Of a stretch of DNA of 64,000 bases, positions 60,565 to 64,000 are shown piece by piece. Position numbers and translations under genes: made by a program. Positions within the stretch are counted from its first letter, which is position 1, and each line of letters starts with the position of its first letter. This DNA is from Pelotomaculum sp. UBA3103 (GTDB lineage: Bacteria; Bacillota; Desulfotomaculia; Desulfotomaculales; Pelotomaculaceae), in NCBI GenBank assembly GCA_002365855.1, contig DFAP01000094.1, forward strand, positions 12,489 through 76,488, given 5' to 3'. The notes beneath the pieces are model-generated. The model worked only from the letters and a program-made list of their open reading frames with translations. It ran no database searches and had not been told where the DNA came from.

Positions 60565-60788
60565 ATGAAGAGATTTATTTGTGAACATAGTACTGAGTTT
60601 GCTTTGTTTCCTCATTTCGCCGACATTTTATCAACCAAGTATAGAACAGTCGTTCCAATTTACTTTTGGGCGGTAGAGAGGGTGGTAAAGCTTCCCTTGA
60701 CTGTGTAAGGCAGGACAAACTGCAAGTCGTGGCTTTAGAAGACCAGAAATACGATGCTCGCCAAAGAAATGTAGTGAGAAAAATATAA
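60565..60788 (+). pseudogene. Frameshifted small gene downstream of the SIR2-like gene
   Basis: An ATG after AGGAG opens a frame reading MKRFICEHSTEFALFPHFAD then ILSTKYRTVVPIYFWAVER, which ends at 60,708. The frame one base off reads GGREGGKASLDCVRQDKLQV then VALEDQKYDARQRNVVRKI and stops at 60,788. Both parts look like real protein and join near 60,665-60,680 if one base is restored, for a product of about 74 residues. Family not recognised. It is a small broken gene, or an unusual frameshifted one, of the defence island. Confidence 0.45.
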
Positions 60789-60816
60789 GCGGTTGTTGAG
60801 AGGTAGATTCTCCAAG

Positions 60817-61071
60817 CTAAAAATCCGAACATCTTCTTCCTCCCGGGAAAGGCCCTACATCACGACCACGACAACGAGTACAATAACTTTGCGCTCCATC
60901 CGGTGTATTTGGAGTGACTCTTAAAGGTGTTGTACCAAAGTTGGCGGGATAAGGGTAATATACATGCTCTGCTCCATCTTCTGTCGAGCATTTTGGGCAG
61001 GATTTGTATTCCCGATTCTGACGATACTGAGATTCATTCAATGGGTTTCTGCAATATCGACAATTGCTCAT
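60817..61071 (-). CDS. Zinc-ribbon protein linked to the restriction nuclease
   Basis: 84 residues with a Cys-rich ribbon: CRYCRNPLNESQYRQNREYK then SCPKC, and a second set CTRCRGRDVGPFPGGRRC. ATG 61,071 follows AAGGAGGTGCCAACAAA. It is 15 bases downstream of the restriction endonuclease gene, so the two are cotranscribed. It could bind nucleic acid or be the nuclease's subunit or regulator. No family recognised. Confidence 0.7.
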   Translation of the reverse strand: MSNCRYCRNPLNESQYRQNREYKSCPKCSTEDGAEHVYYPYPANFGTTPLRVTPNTPDGAQSYCTRCRGRDVGPFPGGRRCSDF

Positions 61072-61086
61072 TTTGTTGGCACCTCC

Positions 61087-62373
61087 TTATTCAGCAATTC
61101 TCAAAATCCAATCCATCCAGCTACGAACGGTGGATGAACGCCTGTTAATTGTCACTTGGTTAATTTTCAAACTTGATTCTGTCATAACTTTACATATTTC
61201 ATTTTTTTCAGGGATACTACCGCTTTGGATTGAAATTCCGAAAACTTTATGAAAGACAGGGCGCTCCAAAACTTTTTTAATTAGTGCCATATGTTTTGAC
61301 TTATATCTCATCCCCATAATGATCTGCGCTTCGGCAGAAAGCCGGTATTCGCGCTCACCGTCAACATTGGTTCCTCTTTCAATTAAGTCGAGATATTCAC
61401 ATGCAGAAATATAGTAATTCGTTTGCCGGGGATCAAATTCGTATTTCAGGGTAACTTCATCCCGCGTAAGCCCTTTTTCATACAAGACGGATAATAGATC
61501 AATAATTCTTTCAAAAGAATCTGCCTGCGGAAATGTAATGGGCGGTTCGGGTTTTGGCATCACTGATTTCCAAAGCTGAATTACTTCTGTGAGAGTGATT
61601 TCCTCATCCGCAAATGTATACGCCTTATGCTGTTTTAATTGAATTGAATTATAATAATTGGGATCTGTAAATTCATACTGGAAAACGTGAAAAACATCGT
61701 TTGAAAAAACTAATAATACCGGTATAATCGGCTTTTCTGTTTTGCTTTTCCATAAGCGATAAGGATAAAACAACTGACGTATTAGTAGTTCTTCTGCTGC
61801 AATGTTTTTAGCCTCGCAAATACAAAATGCTTCCGGGCTTTCATAACCGGCATCGATTTCTACTTGAGAATTCTGGATAGATATATTGATACGAGTTCCA
61901 GCTTTTACTGAATCATCAATGTAATAGTCAAAACTCCCCGATGACATCCTGCCATTCACAGTGAAAGCAATTTTGTCGCTGCCCATAATATCCTGAATAA
62001 CGCCGCTATTATATGCAAATAGTAGGGCAGCAGCCTCACTGTACAAATTCGTATAGTCCAAGGTTTGCAAGTCGGGGATTTCAACGGGAACAGGCTTTAT
62101 ATCTGAATATATAACTTTCTCGTGTGTTTGAAAGGGGCCGATTAAATATTCGCCCCTTGTAATCGGTAAAATTGATAATTTATTTTTTTGAAACACTTCT
62201 GGCAGTTGAACTGATTGATCAAACTTTGCCATCAATCGGGCTTCTTTAACCGCATTAATCTCCTTTGATGAGATTTTATAAAATCCCTGAGATGAAATCC
62301 GCTCTAAAATCTTATGCTTGTCAAATAAAATATCCCATGCTTTGTGAATGCTGATTCCTGTTGCTCTTGCCAT
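61087..62373 (-). CDS. Type II-like PD-(D/E)XK restriction endonuclease
   Basis: 428 residues. The nuclease core is SQVEIDAGYESPEAF with D174, then ICEAKN with E187-x-K189, the D...ExK active site. A helix-turn-helix-like C-terminal region (TRDEVTLKYEFDPRQTNYYI) and a conserved tail suggest a DNA-binding domain, and a further winged-helix-like N-terminus may exist. The gene begins five bases after the methyltransferase stop; its ribosome site GGAGGTGA overlaps the MTase end. MTase and REase side by side indicate a type II-like R-M pair. Recognition sequence unknown. Confidence 0.82.
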   Translation of the reverse strand: MARATGISIHKAWDILFDKHKILERISSQGFYKISSKEINAVKEARLMAKFDQSVQLPEVFQKNKLSILPITRGEYLIGPFQTHEKVIYSDIKPVPVEIPDLQTLDYTNLYSEAAALLFAYNSGVIQDIMGSDKIAFTVNGRMSSGSFDYYIDDSVKAGTRINISIQNSQVEIDAGYESPEAFCICEAKNIAAEELLIRQLFYPYRLWKSKTEKPIIPVLLVFSNDVFHVFQYEFTDPNYYNSIQLKQHKAYTFADEEITLTEVIQLWKSVMPKPEPPITFPQADSFERIIDLLSVLYEKGLTRDEVTLKYEFDPRQTNYYISACEYLDLIERGTNVDGEREYRLSAEAQIIMGMRYKSKHMALIKKVLERPVFHKVFGISIQSGSIPEKNEICKVMTESSLKINQVTINRRSSTVRSWMDWILRIAE

Positions 62374-62377
62374 TCTA

Positions 62378-63232
62378 TCACCTCCAATTTTTGATCAATA
62401 CTTCATTTACTTCACCACGGCCTGCGGAATTGGAGTTAATAGCTCTTTTTGCTTGAACTGTAATGATCTTAAAACGGTTATCGCTAAATATCTCTCTTAT
62501 AAAATCTGTATCAGAGTTGCTTAACAAGCATTTCACACCACGTCCAGTTAACTCTAAGTATACATTACGGAGTCGCAATTGCTCGTTTTCACCAAATCCA
62601 TCCGCCTGATATCCCGTGAAATTCGTATTATCAGGGCTATGGTAGGGCGGATCAAAATAAACAAACGATTTCTTGTCCGCATTTTGTGTTACAGTGGCAA
62701 AATCGCCATTTAATATTTCAATTTCATTATTTTGAAGATAGTGATGAACAGCTCGTAAAACAGTTTCTTCACATATAGCAGGGTTTTTATAACTGCCATA
62801 TGGGACATTAAAAAGGCCCTGAGAATTTACACGGTATAAGCCATTGTAACAAGTTTTGTTCAAAAATATTAGACGCGCAGCCTTTTGAATATCGCTAAGG
62901 CGCTGAAAAAGGGTTTGATTCCTGTCCTGTGCGCGTACTTCATAATAATATTCTTTGCTATTATTCTTTTGATGAACACGCAACGCATCAATAAGTTCTT
63001 CAATATGATTTCGGACAACTTGATAAGTAAGAATTAGCTGGGAGTTAAAATCATTGATTACGGCCCGTTTTGGTTGCAGGTCAAATAGAACCGCACCCGC
63101 GCCCACGAATGGTTCATAATATGTATATTCGCTAATACGTGATGGCAAGTATTTTCTAATCTCCGGCAGAAGCTGACGTTTTCCCCCTGCCCATTTTAAG
63201 TATGGCTTGATTAAAGGGTTTTTCTTTGCTAT
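62378..63232 (-). CDS. D12-class N6-adenine DNA methyltransferase
   Basis: 284 residues: motif X-like PYLKWAGGKRQLLPEIRKYL near the N-terminus, motif I EPFVGAGAVLF and motif IV VYFDPPYHS. These are Dam/DpnII-class alpha-type motifs. The conserved N-terminus lies before the first ATG/GTG/TTG in frame, so the true start is upstream of 63,148. The best ribosome site (GAGGT) positions an ATA codon at 63,232 where an ATG is expected. It modifies the nuclease's target to protect host DNA. Confidence 0.85.
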   Translation of the reverse strand: MAKKNPLIKPYLKWAGGKRQLLPEIRKYLPSRISEYTYYEPFVGAGAVLFDLQPKRAVINDFNSQLILTYQVVRNHIEELIDALRVHQKNNSKEYYYEVRAQDRNQTLFQRLSDIQKAARLIFLNKTCYNGLYRVNSQGLFNVPYGSYKNPAICEETVLRAVHHYLQNNEIEILNGDFATVTQNADKKSFVYFDPPYHSPDNTNFTGYQADGFGENEQLRLRNVYLELTGRGVKCLLSNSDTDFIREIFSDNRFKIITVQAKRAINSNSAGRGEVNEVLIKNWR

Positions 63233-63296
63233 GGTAATAACCTCATTTCCACGATAATTTGCAGTTCTGTAATTAAGTGGGCTAATAGATACACAT

Positions 63297-63617
63297 TTAA
63301 GCGGGTTTACCCCTGCTATTGTTTATCCATCGCCCGGTTACATAGATTTCTGGAATTTCTTCTGCTTCATTCCTGCAAATTGCATTGTCTGTAATAGGCA
63401 CTCCCTTTCTAATCTGTGCCGCTTTTAATACAGGGAAGGTTACTCCCTCAATTGTTCGGGTTTTCCCATTTTCTCCACCAGCAAGTACATCCCACCAGTT
63501 ACGTCGGGTTTTCGTTTCTTTTGTTTTCCAGCCATCCATTACAATATCAATGAGTGCGGCAACATCGGCATAATTATTCTGAACCAGCCATTTGCGAACA
63601 GATACATTTTGAGGCAT
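63297..63617 (-). CDS. Hypothetical protein upstream of the R-M pair
   Basis: 106 residues, no family recognised. It begins PQNVSVRKWLVQNNYADVAA and ends in a motif with Trp (YVTGRWINNS). ATG 63,617 follows GGAGGAAGG. It lies between the methyltransferase and the upstream partial gene on the same strand, so it belongs to the same operon, possibly as a specificity or control factor. It could also be a small component of the window-edge gene's system. Confidence 0.6.
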   Translation of the reverse strand: MPQNVSVRKWLVQNNYADVAALIDIVMDGWKTKETKTRRNWWDVLAGGENGKTRTIEGVTFPVLKAAQIRKGVPITDNAICRNEAEEIPEIYVTGRWINNSRGKPA

Positions 63618-63629
63618 AATCCTTCCTCC

Positions 63630-64000
63630 TTATCTAAAGGATTTTACCCGTAAGTATTCTTCATCATCAGATAGCTTTTTCACTAAAAAATCTATCCAAT
63701 TTTGAGTGTAAACATAGTCCCTGTGTGGTTCATCATATTGGCAGTATTCAGTCTTGCAGCTATCGGGTTGATATCCTTGTTTACGTACTTTATAATATTT
63801 CCACGCATTAGTATGGAATGATACATTAAAAGGCTTGCCGAGCCTTTGTTTTACTTGTTCACTTACATCAGATGGCCTGAAACGTCCTTGGTTCGCCACT
63901 TGCACTCTTTTTTCCTTAATCAGAGTAATGTCTTTTTCAATATCTTCAAACAGCTCCGGATGAGAAGGGTCATATTTTATAAACTCAACTTTCGCAGTTC
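63630..64000 (-). CDS. Partial hypothetical gene cut by the window end
   Basis: Open frame from the right edge to a stop at 63,630 (123 codons visible). It contains TAKVEFIKYDPSHPELFEDI, then EKDITLIKEKR, QRLGKPFNVSFHTNAWKYYK and a Trp/Tyr-rich C-terminus. The start lies beyond the window. Family not recognised. It is 12 bases upstream of the 106-residue gene and on the same strand, so it is probably in the type II-like operon. Confidence 0.6.
   Translation of the reverse strand, partial: TAKVEFIKYDPSHPELFEDIEKDITLIKEKRVQVANQGRFRPSDVSEQVKQRLGKPFNVSFHTNAWKYYKVRKQGYQPDSCKTEYCQYDEPHRDYVYTQNWIDFLVKKLSDDEEYLRVKSFR

Noticed and set aside
60575-60832. 85-codon minus-strand frame
   Set aside because: It overlaps the better plus-strand frameshifted gene and has no ribosome site.

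Overview
The window looks like chromosome of an anaerobic, endospore-forming Firmicute, most like the Peptococcaceae/Desulfotomaculales (Pelotomaculum-type) clostridia. The evidence is BofA and the sigma-G inhibitor Gin/CsfB (sporulation), a T-box in front of metG, a large Gram-positive SRP RNA, oxygen-sensitive ferredoxin oxidoreductases and a radical-SAM lysine 2,3-aminomutase. The genus is inference; no 16S gene is present.

Region 1 (1-17,150, almost all minus strand) is a housekeeping block that matches the Bacillus subtilis order from tRNA-Ser/scr through dnaX, ebfC, recR, bofA, csfB, an Orn/Lys/Arg decarboxylase, tmk, holB, ricT, yabA, rsmI, abrB and metG to tatD, with a corrinoid adenosyltransferase (CobO) at the left edge. 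The main departure is a four-subunit 2-oxoacid:ferredoxin oxidoreductase and a P-loop ATPase placed between bofA and csfB. The metG leader is a T-box with a readable AUG specifier.

Region 2 (17,400-42,600) is mixed metabolism, stress and envelope functions: a fused MsrAB, a DEAD-box helicase, an NmrA-like reductase with a GbsR/MarR regulator, a Spx/ArsC-like protein with YwbE, a TetR-controlled RND efflux operon whose pump gene is broken by one base in an A-tract, two stalk-domain secreted proteins (one fused to an alpha/beta hydrolase), MscS, HelD, a LolA-like lipoprotein with no canonical start codon, a two-component system, and a membrane-anchored metallo-beta-lactamase fold protein with a PaaX-type repressor.

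Region 3 (42,600-45,730) is the lysine 2,3-aminomutase/beta-lysine acetyltransferase pair (ablAB, compatible solute Nε-acetyl-beta-lysine). It is bracketed by an intact toxin-antitoxin pair and a decayed, internally deleted copy of the same pair in the same orientation.

Region 4 (45,770-64,000) is a defence island: a type I restriction-modification operon (single-TRD S-like protein, hsdM, dinD, hsdS, hsdR, YgjP-type metalloprotease), an HNH nuclease, a Fic protein, RloA/RloB (AbiL-like), a DUF4365-type nuclease, a SIR2-like protein followed by a frameshifted gene, and a type II-like cluster (D12-class adenine methyltransferase, PD-(D/E)XK nuclease, zinc-ribbon protein, two unknown upstream genes, the last cut by the window end). 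By eye this part is more AT-rich than region 1, consistent with acquisition by transfer. No CRISPR array, integrase or intact insertion sequence was seen.
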